64,000 nt of DNA. It comes from Ruminococcaceae bacterium Marseille-P2935. GTDB taxonomy: Bacteria > Bacillota > Clostridia > Oscillospirales > Ruminococcaceae. A program made the translations under genes and the position numbers. The DNA is taken from contig LT629951.1 in assembly GCA_900104565.1 (NCBI GenBank), forward strand, positions 124,001 through 188,000, written 5' to 3'. Shown in pieces: positions 52,001-61,019 of this stretch (position 1 is its first letter; each line of letters starts with the position of its first letter). The notes beneath the pieces were generated by a model. It was not told where the DNA came from. It saw only the letters and a program-made list of their open reading frames with translations, and searched no databases.

Positions 52001-55000
52001 CAGCGCCCAGGTCGTGAGGCTGGACAGCCTCCAAAGCCTCCACCTGTTTACGGGCGGCTGCCTTTTGGCTGTCCGGGGCCGCCTCCAGAAAGGCTTTTGC
52101 CATCCGCAGCTTGCGGCGTACATTCCCCGAAAGGTATTCGTCCGCCGTCACGGGGGAAAAGGCTTGCAGGCTGAGGGAAGCTCCCCGCAGCCTGTCCGGG
52201 TTTTCCGGGCCTTCGATGTTGCGGAAAATCACGCCGGAAAGCTCGGCCTCCAGTTCCTCCGGGGATTTGCCGGAAAGCTGGGCCATATACTCCATGTCTA
52301 CACGGGCTTTCTCTGCAATCGAAACAGCCAGGGCCTCGCTGGCGGTGTCCACGCTGGTCACAGCCACATGGGGCCGGATGGTGCGTTTGGTGAACATATC
52401 CGTTTTTCTTTTTAGGCTGCCATCTTCGTCCAGCACCTCCAGAGAACACAAAAGGCAATAGCTGGAGTCCTCCGAAAAGGCCAGTTTATTGCCCCGGCTG
52501 CTGATAAGGCCGTATTTTTTTGTGAAGCTGTCATACAGGGTATTGAGCTTTGCCTGCTCCTCTTTGACGTCTGCGTCCGGATAGCCTTCGGTCTGGTAGT
52601 CGATGAGCCGGCGCACACATTCCCGCAGCTCGATCATGCCCCGGATTCGGTTTTCCGCCGTCACGGATACCTCCAAAGGGTGCATACGGCTGTTTTCCCG
52701 ATAGTACACCTGTCCATCCACAACGGTATAACTAAAGTTCCTGACATTCGGGTCGGCGGGGATGGAGCGGTCTTCCTCCTCGTCCAGTTCCTCCAGCTCG
52801 TAGGGCTTGATCTCCGCCTGCAAAAACTGGACGGCTTCGGCAAGCAGCTCTGACAGGTCGGCCCCCTCGCGGGCTTTGCAGGCGCTGTCCGGGCCAAACC
52901 GCGTGGATTCCATCACCATGTCGCCTAAAACCATCTCCGGGTGCTGCACAAAATAGCTGTTCATGCGGATGCCGTTTTCATCCGTATCCAAATGCAGCCA
53001 ATCCGGCTCCAAATCCGTGATATGGTCGCGCTTTTGCAGAAAGAGGATGTCGCTGGTGACTTTTGTTCCGGCATTTTGCTTGAAGGTGTTGTCCGGCAGG
53101 CGGATAGCGCCAATCAAATCGGCGCGCTGGGCCAGATATTTGCGGACGGCAGAGTTTTCCTTGTCCATGGTTCCCTTGCTGGTAACAAAAGCAATAACCC
53201 CTCCGGGCCGCACCTTGTCCAGCGCCTTCCCAAAGAAATAGTCGTGGATGAGCCAGTGGTGCTTGTCGTACCGCTTATCTATCACCTTGAAATCCCCAAA
53301 GGGGACGTTGCCCACCGCTACATCAAAGAAGCTGTCGGGCATTTGCACCTTTTCAAAGCCGTTCACGGAAATGCTGGCATTCTGGTAAAGCTGCTGGGCG
53401 ATTCTGCCGCTGATACTGTCCAGCTCCACACCGTAGGTTTTGCTGCCTGCCATATCTGCCGGGAGAAGCCCCAAAAAGTTGCCGGTGCCGCAGGATGGCT
53501 CTAAGATATTGCCCTGCTGGAAGCCCATCTGGGAGAGAGCCTTGTAGATTCCCCGGATGACAACGGGCGGGGTATAAAAGGCGGTGAGGGAGCTGGCCCT
53601 TGCCGCCGCGTACTCGTCCTCGTCCAAAAGGCTTTTCAGTTCCTGGTAATGGGGGCTGGTTTCTTCAAAGCAGTCCGCAAGGCCACCCCAGCCCACATAG
53701 CGGGATAGCGCCTCCTGTTCTTCCGGGGTAGCCAGCCGTTCCTCGGCCTCGATCTGCTTCAAGGTACGGATGGCGGCTGCGTTAGCTGCATATTTTTCGC
53801 TGGGTGTGCCATGCCCCAGGGCGTCATCAGTGATATGAAAATCATGGCGCTGTTCCCTGGGGATTTCCGGGTGTAGAGGGGCAAAGGTCACGCGCTCACG
53901 GCGGGGGCGCTTGGGCAACTGCGGGAGCATTCTTTCTTTTAGAGGTTGTAATTCTGCCTGTTCCTCTGGGGAGAGAGCCTGTGCAGCTTGCTCGATTGCA
54001 TATTGATTGGGGAAGTTCCTGAAAACGCACAGCCATCTGTTTTCATGAATGTCATAGACGGCAGCGCCCTCGTAGGCAAAGTCGCTTTCCCCCTCCATAA
54101 CGCCGTCCACATACTTCTGTGCAGCCTGTTCCGCTTCTGCAAGCGTTTGATACCTCTGCTTGTCTACAAACCCTTTCTCCTCGTTAGGATACACGACTAC
54201 TTGATAAGGCGGGGCCATCAGGCGGTCATAGCGCCCTATATCCTCCGGGGCAAGCCATTCCGGTTTTTCAGGGAGAGCAGCATATAATTCCCGCATTTTA
54301 TCAAGATGCGTTCTTACATATCCAGACCAAAGGTGCTTTTCCGCCCGTTTGCCAGCCCCCAGAAAGTAATCGCAGTCGGCTTTTAGGCGGCTCAACAGCC
54401 GGTAATTCTCCTGAGAAGCCGGATCACCGTTAAAAATGTGGATGGATTCCAGTTCTTCCTCTGAAGCAGAGATAAGGTTATCAAAGACCAGTTCCTCCAG
54501 CTCGTTTTGGATGAGTTCCTCCAGGCTCTTGTACTGCCTGCGCTCCAGGAATTCGCCGTTCAGATACCTCTCTATGCGGAAGTTGACCAGATCAGCGTTG
54601 ACCTGGATGGGGATTTTCTCATCTGTAATAGTGGTGTAGGCAAGACCCACATTCCCCAGGTCGCTGAAATCAGCAGGCTCGTTGTATTCATCCTCACAAA
54701 ACTCGTTAATCAGATCCTTTGCCTTTTCCAGAAGTTCTGTATCCGGTTCCTCTGTCAAAAACTCACGCTCAATAAAGCCTGCAATTTCCCGGTTGCTTCC
54801 TTCGCCTCCGTGGGCTTGGTATTCGGCAATGCCGTCTGCGATCAATTCTTCGGAAGCCACAAACCCAGCTTCTTCCAGATACCCCGCAATTTCTTCCCGC
54901 TGGGCCTGTTCCGGGGTGAGTGCCGGGGGCAGCTCCTCCATTTCTTCTATACAAAGGGTGATGTCTGCCGCGATTTCTTCCTCCGGGTCGGCATGGTCGA

Positions 55001-58000
55001 GGAAAGATTGCAGAAGCCTTCGGATTTCCTCACGCCGGGCCGGGTCATGGAGCTGTTCTGCAATGGTTTCTACTGCCTGCGCGTCGGTATCCCCATAGCC
55101 CATCCGGGAGCCGTCAAACTCGCCAATAAAATACAGCACTTGGGCCGCCAGCTTGGAATAGGGGTCTGCGGCTTCTTCTTTTTGGGGTGGTTCCTGCACT
55201 TTGGGCGGCGTGTGAAACACGGGCGCGTCCTGAGTGGCGGAAACCGTCATTTCTGAGGTGTCGGCAATATGCTGAATCTGATCCCGCACCGTCTGGGGCA
55301 TTTCCTCATCATAAAATTGCACGGTGCGGTCGGGGGCGATATGGGCCACCGTTTTGTAATCCCCGTGTTCTTCCTCCAGCCTGTTCCAGACAGTGAGGCC
55401 GTTCCCCAGATGTCCATAGCCCAGGTCATAGGCTTTTTCCGGGGGCATGGCGGGGGCCGCAGGCTCCTTGTGTTCCGCAAAGAGGGTAAAAGTACCCTGC
55501 CGGAACGCAGAAAGGTTTTCAAAGGCTGTTTGCCGCCACTTATACATCCGGTCGTCCTGCGGGGTGGCTTCCCACACCGGCACCATCATCTGGTAGATTT
55601 CCTCCACGCGGGCCGGGTCGTCAAGCTGCGGCTCGATGAGCTTCACCGCGTCCCAATAGTCAAAGCCAAACGGATAGGGGTGCGGCTGCTCCTGGGGTAC
55701 GTTCTCAAAGAAAGTGTGGATGTTCCGGGCAAGCTGGTGTTTTTCATACTGCGGCATAGCGGCCCGGTCATCCTCGGATAAAAACCGCCCCTGGGCGATC
55801 ATGGCGCTGACGCGCTTTTCCACCGCGTTCCATTTCAGCTCCACCTTGGCGTAAGGCTCTGTGATACTGCCATGGCTGAAATGGACGCCCTTGCCGGGCT
55901 GATAGGTCACGTTGTCATTTCCGCCATGATACCCGCTGTATTCCCCATGGTAATTCTTTAAGAAATCCTCGCGCTCCCTGCGGTCTGTGTGGTTGCGGTA
56001 AAAGGAATACACTGCCAGCCGGTAGTCGGTGCTGCGTTTTCCTCCGCGCAAAAGTCTGTCAATCTCATCCATGGAGATATACAAACGCCGCTGAGGGTCA
56101 TAACTTTCAGCGGCGGTAAAGTGCAGAGGTTCCCGCTGTAAATCTGTAAGCTGTGCTTGCAGCACAAGAGGCCGATAAAAACGGAAACGCAGAATGTCCG
56201 GGTTATCCTGATAGGCTGCGGCAAACGCTTCATATTCGGAGAGGATGGCCTGTAAGCTATCTTCCCGGCCTAACAGCCCTGCGATTTCCTCCACTGCCTC
56301 CGGGAATCCACCTGGTTTATCATAGATGGCTCGCAATGAGGGGAAAAACCGCTTTTCTTCATCCTCAATGTCACGGAACATCAGCAGCAGCCGGTCGGCC
56401 AGGTCATGGATTTCATAGTGATCTACTTGGTCAAGCTCGCTCTGGGGCATATACCGCCCCAGCTCCAGCAGTTCCCGGATACGGGCTGCCGCCTGTTCCC
56501 AGGAGATAAGCGTGGCGCTGGAACCCTGGGCGCTCTCGCCCCCGGCTATGCGGATTCCTTCGGCATTGTACCAGACAGCATACTTGCGCCCATCCAGACA
56601 GAAGCCCGCGCCGTTTTCCCCATAGTGTTCTGCAAGGAAACGGGCGTTGTCTGGCTTATCCTTTTTGAAATAGGCGCAGATGGTGAGGCGGCTGTTCTCA
56701 TGGTTGGAGCCGATACAAAGTGCCTCATCGATCACCTGCTGGGGCAGCGCATGAGAAAAGAGGGAAATCTGGTTTCCGCCTTCCGACTGCGGCTGGCTGA
56801 AAACTCCAAAATCAAAGAGGGACATCTGCTGGCCCTCCTGTGTGGGGAGCTTGCGGATGTCCGTCTGGATAAAGTATTCTTTTTTGTCGATGAGCTGGGC
56901 TGTCCATTCCGCCACCAAACCCCAGGAAAACACGGCTTCTTTGGTGCGAGATGGGTAAGAGCCTTCCCACATGAGCAGCCCGTCCTCCTGCGGCTTATAC
57001 CCCAGGCGCTGCCCATCTGCAATGATTTCGGTGTACCTGTCCTGGTAAGCCGTTTTCAGATAATCGGCCCGTTCCTGCGTATCCTGGTGGACGGAGAAGA
57101 AAAGCTCGATCTGCTGTTTCTTATACTTGAGGTCATCGTCCTTATTGGCGATAACGGCCATGATCTGCTTTTCATCCAAAAAAGCGGGCAGCTCTGGGCT
57201 GTCCGCTTCCTCTGCATTTAGGGTGCTGGGCTGTTCCGGTTCGGAAATTAGTTGTAAATCAGCTCTTTCAGTATGATCTCCTCCGCTGCGTTCTGAAGGT
57301 TGTTCATCAGCCCTACCCACTTCATCGGGTCGCGCTCCTTCAGCTCCTCCGTCACGCCGTTCTCTTTGGCCATCTGTGTCACCATCTGCTCCATCTGGCG
57401 CTGGGCCGTCTGCTCGATCTCCGCCAGATGGCTGGAGAGCTGCCCGCTGGTCAACAGGTTCGTGTAGGTGATCCTGCGGTGTTCTTTCAGAAACTTCTTC
57501 CGAAGCAATGCGTATTTCCCAGAGGGAGCCTCCGGCTCCTGCGGGGGCAGAAGGTTCGGCAGGTTGTAGTCGCCCTGTCTCGTGTATGTGATCCCGTTCA
57601 TTCTCAAAACTCCTTTCTGACGGCTGGTTTCTCTGTTCAGTTACAGCATACTGGATTTGCGGCTGGCCTGCAAATGTGCGATTCTCTTTTTGGGGCTGTC
57701 TTTGCAGGGCGAGGACGGTGCGGGAAATCTCGGAAAGGCACATCTGGGAGATGTCGCCGGTGGCCACGCCCAGGGCGTTGAGGGTTTCCGGCGTGTTAAA
57801 ATTCAGCACATCCCGGAAATCCTCATCCTCAAAGGTTCCGGCAGGGTCAAGGCCGCAGCGCACCATGAGCATATATCCAATGCTGTTTTCCAGGGCCTTG
57901 CGGTACAGGACTTCCACGTTGTATTCGTCCAATTCCTCTAAAAAGCTGCCTTCCGTAACGGTTTTCAGTTCGGAGAGGTAGTCCTGGATGTTATCCTCCA

Positions 58001-58448
58001 CTGCGTTTTTCGCCGCAGAGAGCAGGGCCGCGCCCAAATCCTCCTTATGCTCCAGCTCGCCAAAGCTGTTCTCCAGCGTTTCGATGATTTCCGGTTCATA
58101 TTCCGGCCTCACAGCCCAAAGAGGGATGGACTGGGGGAAGTTCCCCTCATGGGTGTCGGAAATGTCAAAGTAATATTTCAGCCGGGGCCTGCCCGTATGC
58201 TCGCCGTCAAAAACAGCAATGCCATTCGCGCCCCGGTTTACCCAGCGCCCAAACCGTTTATTCCATCGCTCGATCTCCAGGACGGCGGTGGCGTCCGGGC
58301 GCTGGGCATAGACAAGCAACTGCTCATCAAAGGAAAGACGGTAGTTGCGGCAGGCTGAGGCAAGAAATGCCTGCCACTGTGCCGGAGCTGTCACACTTCG
58401 CTGGGTTTCATGGTACAGCTCCGTCAATGCTTTGTATCGTATCGCCAT
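49038..58448 (-). CDS. Giant N6-adenine-methylase/SNF2 helicase fusion protein
   Basis: 3136 residues in one intact frame. The N-terminal region (about 1-280) has FLASACRNYRLSFDEQLLVYAQRP. Residues 283-400 are low-complexity Gly/Arg/Asp/Pro, exactly where tnpV lies in another frame. Several conserved linker regions follow, then an N6-type methylase (motif I EPSCGTGNF near 1649; NVPF near 1713 in place of NPPF/Y) and an SNF2-like helicase (HEVGAGKT near 2334, VDESHYF near 2499, QQRLGRIVRQG near 2826). Such proteins are hallmarks of Tn1549-type elements and may protect or remodel incoming DNA. The ATG at 58448 follows AAGGAGG. Methylase activity is uncertain because of the altered NPPY motif. 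Confidence 0.93.
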   Translation of the reverse strand: MAIRYKALTELYHETQRSVTAPAQWQAFLASACRNYRLSFDEQLLVYAQRPDATAVLEIERWNKRFGRWVNRGANGIAVFDGEHTGRPRLKYYFDISDTHEGNFPQSIPLWAVRPEYEPEIIETLENSFGELEHKEDLGAALLSAAKNAVEDNIQDYLSELKTVTEGSFLEELDEYNVEVLYRKALENSIGYMLMVRCGLDPAGTFEDEDFRDVLNFNTPETLNALGVATGDISQMCLSEISRTVLALQRQPQKENRTFAGQPQIQYAVTEQRNQPSERSFENERDHIHETGRLQPAEPSAPAGAGGSLWEIRIASEEVSERTPQDHLHEPVDQRAALQPSGGDRADGPAPDGADGDTDGQRERRDGGAEGARPDEVGRADEQPSERSGGDHTERADLQLISEPEQPSTLNAEEADSPELPAFLDEKQIMAVIANKDDDLKYKKQQIELFFSVHQDTQERADYLKTAYQDRYTEIIADGQRLGYKPQEDGLLMWEGSYPSRTKEAVFSWGLVAEWTAQLIDKKEYFIQTDIRKLPTQEGQQMSLFDFGVFSQPQSEGGNQISLFSHALPQQVIDEALCIGSNHENSRLTICAYFKKDKPDNARFLAEHYGENGAGFCLDGRKYAVWYNAEGIRIAGGESAQGSSATLISWEQAAARIRELLELGRYMPQSELDQVDHYEIHDLADRLLLMFRDIEDEEKRFFPSLRAIYDKPGGFPEAVEEIAGLLGREDSLQAILSEYEAFAAAYQDNPDILRFRFYRPLVLQAQLTDLQREPLHFTAAESYDPQRRLYISMDEIDRLLRGGKRSTDYRLAVYSFYRNHTDRREREDFLKNYHGEYSGYHGGNDNVTYQPGKGVHFSHGSITEPYAKVELKWNAVEKRVSAMIAQGRFLSEDDRAAMPQYEKHQLARNIHTFFENVPQEQPHPYPFGFDYWDAVKLIEPQLDDPARVEEIYQMMVPVWEATPQDDRMYKWRQTAFENLSAFRQGTFTLFAEHKEPAAPAMPPEKAYDLGYGHLGNGLTVWNRLEEEHGDYKTVAHIAPDRTVQFYDEEMPQTVRDQIQHIADTSEMTVSATQDAPVFHTPPKVQEPPQKEEAADPYSKLAAQVLYFIGEFDGSRMGYGDTDAQAVETIAEQLHDPARREEIRRLLQSFLDHADPEEEIAADITLCIEEMEELPPALTPEQAQREEIAGYLEEAGFVASEELIADGIAEYQAHGGEGSNREIAGFIEREFLTEEPDTELLEKAKDLINEFCEDEYNEPADFSDLGNVGLAYTTITDEKIPIQVNADLVNFRIERYLNGEFLERRQYKSLEELIQNELEELVFDNLISASEEELESIHIFNGDPASQENYRLLSRLKADCDYFLGAGKRAEKHLWSGYVRTHLDKMRELYAALPEKPEWLAPEDIGRYDRLMAPPYQVVVYPNEEKGFVDKQRYQTLAEAEQAAQKYVDGVMEGESDFAYEGAAVYDIHENRWLCVFRNFPNQYAIEQAAQALSPEEQAELQPLKERMLPQLPKRPRRERVTFAPLHPEIPREQRHDFHITDDALGHGTPSEKYAANAAAIRTLKQIEAEERLATPEEQEALSRYVGWGGLADCFEETSPHYQELKSLLDEDEYAAARASSLTAFYTPPVVIRGIYKALSQMGFQQGNILEPSCGTGNFLGLLPADMAGSKTYGVELDSISGRIAQQLYQNASISVNGFEKVQMPDSFFDVAVGNVPFGDFKVIDKRYDKHHWLIHDYFFGKALDKVRPGGVIAFVTSKGTMDKENSAVRKYLAQRADLIGAIRLPDNTFKQNAGTKVTSDILFLQKRDHITDLEPDWLHLDTDENGIRMNSYFVQHPEMVLGDMVMESTRFGPDSACKAREGADLSELLAEAVQFLQAEIKPYELEELDEEEDRSIPADPNVRNFSYTVVDGQVYYRENSRMHPLEVSVTAENRIRGMIELRECVRRLIDYQTEGYPDADVKEEQAKLNTLYDSFTKKYGLISSRGNKLAFSEDSSYCLLCSLEVLDEDGSLKRKTDMFTKRTIRPHVAVTSVDTASEALAVSIAEKARVDMEYMAQLSGKSPEELEAELSGVIFRNIEGPENPDRLRGASLSLQAFSPVTADEYLSGNVRRKLRMAKAFLEAAPDSQKAAARKQVEALEAVQPHDLGAGEIGVRIGANWVPIDVYQQFMVELLTPYGQAQNRIKILRSESTGQWNITEKNFDRANVKANTTYGTKRMSAYHILEQTLNQKDVRVFDYIEDEHGNKKPVLNKKETAIAQDRQELIKQRFSEWVWKDIDRRERLCAIYNETFNSSRPREYDGQHIRFEGMNPAITLRPHQINAIAHVMYGGNTLLAHEVGAGKTFEMVAAAMEMKRLGLCTKSLVVVPNHLTEQWAAEWLQLYPSANILVATKKDFETQNRKKFCSRIATGDYDAVIIGHSQFEKIPMSAERQQAILQQQIDEILFGIEQAKAQKAERYTVKQMERTRKSLEAKLEKLNDQSRKDDVVTFEQLGVDRLFVDESHYFKNLFLMTKMRNVGGIAQTEAQKSSDLFMKCRYLDELTGGRGTIFATGTPISNSMVELYTIQRYLQYGLLQEMGLIHFDDWASDFGETITAIELSPEGTGYRAKTRFAKFFNLPELMAAFKQVADIQTADMLHLPVPKANFHTEVIKPSELQQEMVKGLAERAEKIRDGGVDPHVDNMLRITNDGRKLALDMRLINPLAADDPNGKVAVCARNVYKIWEQTKEQRSTQLVFCDLSTPTKDGSFNVYDDLKKKLMEQGIPEDEIAFIHDADSEVKKKALFAKVRAGQIRVLMGSTQKMGAGTNVQDRLIALHDLDCPWRPSDLQQRLGRIVRQGNENEEVEIFRYVTEGTFDAYLYQLVENKQKFIAQIMTSKAPVRVAEDVDETALSYSEIKALATGNPLIIEKCNLDMEVAKLNMLKASYLNQRYSLEELVLREYPADIARITERIAGYEKDVALAAAHPKGQEGFCGMVIEGKQYAEKEDAGKAIIDVCSKMTGSDAVLLGEYRGFSMVLAYDGISNEYRITLKGTLSHTVTLGADVFGNIARLDNALENLAGSLQAEQSSLEETKGQLENARAELGAPFAREEELAEKTARLNELNVLLKVDEKDKTLIDSVPDEGEEVPERKVVGLER
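57248..57601 (-). CDS. tnpV: TnpV nested in another frame of the helicase gene
   Basis: 117 residues, same strand as the helicase but shifted frame. It carries the TnpV pattern: TYTRQGDYNLPNL, then KEHRRITYTNLLTSG, a helical middle and WVGLMNNLQNAAEEII near the C-terminus. AAAGGAG lies eight bases before the ATG at 57601, so translation initiation is credible. The protein looks natural while the overlapping helicase segment is low-complexity, so this frame is the conserved one here. Function of TnpV unknown. Confidence 0.8.
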   Translation of the reverse strand: MNGITYTRQGDYNLPNLLPPQEPEAPSGKYALLRKKFLKEHRRITYTNLLTSGQLSSHLAEIEQTAQRQMEQMVTQMAKENGVTEELKERDPMKWVGLMNNLQNAAEEIILKELIYN

Positions 58449-58468
58449 CGGTTGCACCTCCTTTTTTG

Positions 58469-58777
58469 TTATTCTTTTTCTGTGTTTTTCAGCTCCGCGC
58501 TGTAATCTCGATCCGGGTCATACTGCCTGCAAAGGGTAAGCAGAAGCAGCCAGATGGTTTCTCCGGCTTCGCTGGGGTACAGCCGCAGATCCACGCAGGA
58601 CGCTCCATATCCATCTGTAAAAGGCGTTCCGTAGGCCATACATTTGGAGAACAGCCGTTGTGCCATCTGGCGGTATTCCTCATACGGATTGTTTTGGGCG
58701 TGTTCACGCAGAAGCGTAAGCAGAAGATTAAACCATGTGGTGTGTGTTTCCAGTTTTACGGGCGGCAGATTTGCCAT
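58469..58777 (-). CDS. Conserved small ICE protein
   Basis: 102 residues, soluble: LETHTTWFNLLLTLLREHA, YGTPFTDGYGASCVDLRLYPSE and an acidic end. It fits a family common just upstream of the giant helicase in such elements; no function known. The ATG at 58777 has GGAAAGGTAGGTGAG upstream, made from the last codons (Glu-Arg-stop) of the preceding gene. Confidence 0.72.
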   Translation of the reverse strand: MANLPPVKLETHTTWFNLLLTLLREHAQNNPYEEYRQMAQRLFSKCMAYGTPFTDGYGASCVDLRLYPSEAGETIWLLLLTLCRQYDPDRDYSAELKNTEKE

Positions 58778-58786
58778 TTTTCTCAC

Positions 58787-59746
58787 CTACCTTTCCAATG
58801 ACGCAGCTTTGCGCTGTCGGGATTTGACTGGTTGACCCTGCTCATCGTAGTTTTTGGGGTCTGCGGCAGGGGTCTGCCATCCGAACATGGAGCCGGCCAG
58901 CATGGCGGCCTCCTGCGCTTTGGTGACACCGTTTTTCACATTGCAGTCATCCGCGAACTCCCGATTCTGTCTGGCGTCGGGGGTTGAAAAATCATAGCAG
59001 GGGCTGTATCCATTTTCACCCCTGGTTAGGAGAATCAGTTCCCCGGATGAAGGAAGTACGCTGAAGCATTGTGCAGGCAGAGAGGAGCGTAGGGGAATGA
59101 CGGTGCTGCCGTTTCGTTCCATCATCTCAGCGAATTGATAGACATGACAGAGGTTATCCCATCCACCGCCAATCTCCATATGGCACTCGTCAATATACCG
59201 GCAGCTTCGGTCAACATGACTGCCATCGGAACGCTGAATACGGATGTGGTCGCCGTCTGGAATACGGAACAGCTCCCTGCCGCTGGAAGCCATAAATCGA
59301 ATGCCTTCTTGGGCCTTCTCTATGTGGTGTTCTAAAAACCGGGCAACGTAGGCGTAGAGGTAAAAGTTATAATCTCCATAGTTGAGATTACACCGCAGCA
59401 TATAGGTGTGCTGGGACGTTTGCACCTTAAAACCATACTCGGTGCAGTAGTTCCCCTCAAATTCAGCCTCTGGATGTTGACAGCAGAACCTGTTCATGCT
59501 GGCCCGGCTACAAAGCAGCCCATCCTTTTCCCGCAAGGCGTTGACCACTTCGTCAAACTCCGCCTTGAACTCACCGTCCTTATATTCCTTTCGGCGGTCG
59601 AACCAGGAAGTATAAAACTCTTGCCCAGCGCCAAAATCCCCGCGCAGATAGCCGATACAGCCCGTTTGACCCTCGATCTGACTGCTCTGGCTGTATGCGT
59701 ACAGCCGTTCCTCCGGGGTCATGCTGGTAATTTGAAACTTCATCAT
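58787..59746 (-). CDS. Conserved ICE protein with YSQSSQIEGQTGCIGYLRGDFG motif type
   Basis: 319 residues, cytoplasmic. The N-terminal motif RLYAYSQSSQIEGQTGCIG with GYLRGDFG recurs in polyvalent proteins of Tn1549-type elements. The middle is Cys/Tyr-rich (YCTEYGFKVQTSQHTYMLRC). The C-terminus has TKAQEAAMLAGSMFGWQTP, a further element-associated motif. Not assigned a function. Start overlaps the previous gene stop (ATGATGA) with AAGGAG inside that gene's last codons. Confidence 0.7.
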   Translation of the reverse strand: MMKFQITSMTPEERLYAYSQSSQIEGQTGCIGYLRGDFGAGQEFYTSWFDRRKEYKDGEFKAEFDEVVNALREKDGLLCSRASMNRFCCQHPEAEFEGNYCTEYGFKVQTSQHTYMLRCNLNYGDYNFYLYAYVARFLEHHIEKAQEGIRFMASSGRELFRIPDGDHIRIQRSDGSHVDRSCRYIDECHMEIGGGWDNLCHVYQFAEMMERNGSTVIPLRSSLPAQCFSVLPSSGELILLTRGENGYSPCYDFSTPDARQNREFADDCNVKNGVTKAQEAAMLAGSMFGWQTPAADPKNYDEQGQPVKSRQRKAASLER

Positions 59747-60399
59747 CGTTCACGCTCCTTGTGTTTTGCAGTTTTTGAGTGGGGAGTCCGCGCCTTTTCC
59801 GCCCTCATCTTTTCCCGTGCCTGCCAGTATTCCGGGTGGAAGGTTTGCAGGCTGTCGTTAATCACAGCCTCGTATTCCCCAGGGGCAAAATACTCGTTGA
59901 CAGGCGCTTGATACAGCCCTCTGTCCATCAGCTCCCGCAAAGCCACCGGCGCGGCGCAGTCCTCCTCAAAGCAAAGGTAGCCGCGCTCCATAAAGCCGCA
60001 GGTCTTGGCCTCCTTGCAAAGCACCTTGTCCGCAAGCTCCCGGCTGACCATAACCCCGCCATGGCCTGCGGTGCTGACGGAATAAGCGCCGGGGCAAAGG
60101 GTGTGGCAGGTCTGGATTTCTCCCCAGGGGGAATCGGCGGGTTCCAGCTCCATCTTGTTGGGATCAATGCCGCGCTGCTCCAGATATTGAACCTCCTCAT
60201 GCGCCCGCGCTACCAAATCCTTTTGCGCGTCAAACAGGCTGCTGAAATAGTGGCCCCAGTAGTAATCCGTCCGGTCTTTGCATTTCCAGGTAACGAATTG
60301 CTGAGGCGCTGTCAAATGGACGCCCAATACAAACTCGCTTTCGCCCACATGGCAGGAATCCGTTATGACATATCCTGCATTTTCTCTGTAATCCATCAT
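59743..60399 (-). CDS. DUF7007-like conserved ICE protein
   Basis: 218 residues. GEIQTCHTLCPGAYSVSTAGHGGVMVS and YLCFEEDCAAPVAL resemble the DUF7007 type (a sequence in which a His-Gly-Gly turn and an acidic EED motif are kept). The N-terminal half (CHVGESEFVLGVH) is similar in layout to the next upstream protein (LHIGDREIVLGEN), so the two may be distant paralogs. Basic tail KERER doubles as the next gene's ribosome site. Confidence 0.68.
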   Translation of the reverse strand: MMDYRENAGYVITDSCHVGESEFVLGVHLTAPQQFVTWKCKDRTDYYWGHYFSSLFDAQKDLVARAHEEVQYLEQRGIDPNKMELEPADSPWGEIQTCHTLCPGAYSVSTAGHGGVMVSRELADKVLCKEAKTCGFMERGYLCFEEDCAAPVALRELMDRGLYQAPVNEYFAPGEYEAVINDSLQTFHPEYWQAREKMRAEKARTPHSKTAKHKERER

Positions 60400-61019
60400 C
60401 GTTCACGCTCCTTATTGGTTTTCTTTTGAGCCTGTTCCTGCTGGATGGCAGTAAGCCCATGCCTGGCCCAGCCGGGAAGGTTTTCCGGCTCCATCGTTCC
60501 CATCACATCCATGCGCTCATACCGGCTCTCTTTGCCGGTATAGAGATCAATGCAAAAACAGGCGGTGCCCCGGCTGTGGGGAGAAGCGCCAAAGCCGCCC
60601 GTGCAGAGCTTGAGTTGATGGGTTGCCCTGCGGTATTCCCGGCGCAGCACATCCGGCTTTACCACCACGATTTTTCCATGCAGATCATCCTCACCGGAAA
60701 GAGGGGTGCAGCTCTCCGCTGTGATAAGGCGGTCGTTTATGCCCTGTATGCGGGGCTTGTTCAGTTCTATGCGGGTTTTCTGCGCTTGCTCGGCAACCCG
60801 CCGGCCGAACAGCTCTGCAATCTCTGGGAAATCATCACTTGCCATCACTTCGCTGTATTCTGCAAACAAAGCATTTTGACGGCAAAAGGCGCACATATAC
60901 TTCATGCCGGTTTCATCCCGTGGATTTTCCCCCAGAACAATCTCCCGGTCGCCTATATGCAGCCCTTGGATGATCTCATAATCACCGGCCATGCGTTTTT
61001 CCTGTAAATCATCGTTCAT
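60396..61019 (-). CDS. Conserved ICE protein of unknown function
   Basis: 207 residues. LHIGDREIVLGEN, MKYMCAFCRQN (a Cys pair) and CTPLSGEDDLHGKIVVV are its clearest stretches. Ends NKERER, giving the ribosome site of the following gene. Start overlaps the previous gene by four bases (GATGA type). No recognised enzyme motif. Confidence 0.65.
   Translation of the reverse strand: MNDDLQEKRMAGDYEIIQGLHIGDREIVLGENPRDETGMKYMCAFCRQNALFAEYSEVMASDDFPEIAELFGRRVAEQAQKTRIELNKPRIQGINDRLITAESCTPLSGEDDLHGKIVVVKPDVLRREYRRATHQLKLCTGGFGASPHSRGTACFCIDLYTGKESRYERMDVMGTMEPENLPGWARHGLTAIQQEQAQKKTNKERER

Noticed and set aside
57248-57610. Frameshift in the helicase gene as explanation for tnpV
   Set aside because: The helicase frame runs without stop through the region and resumes conserved sequence after it, so both frames are intact.
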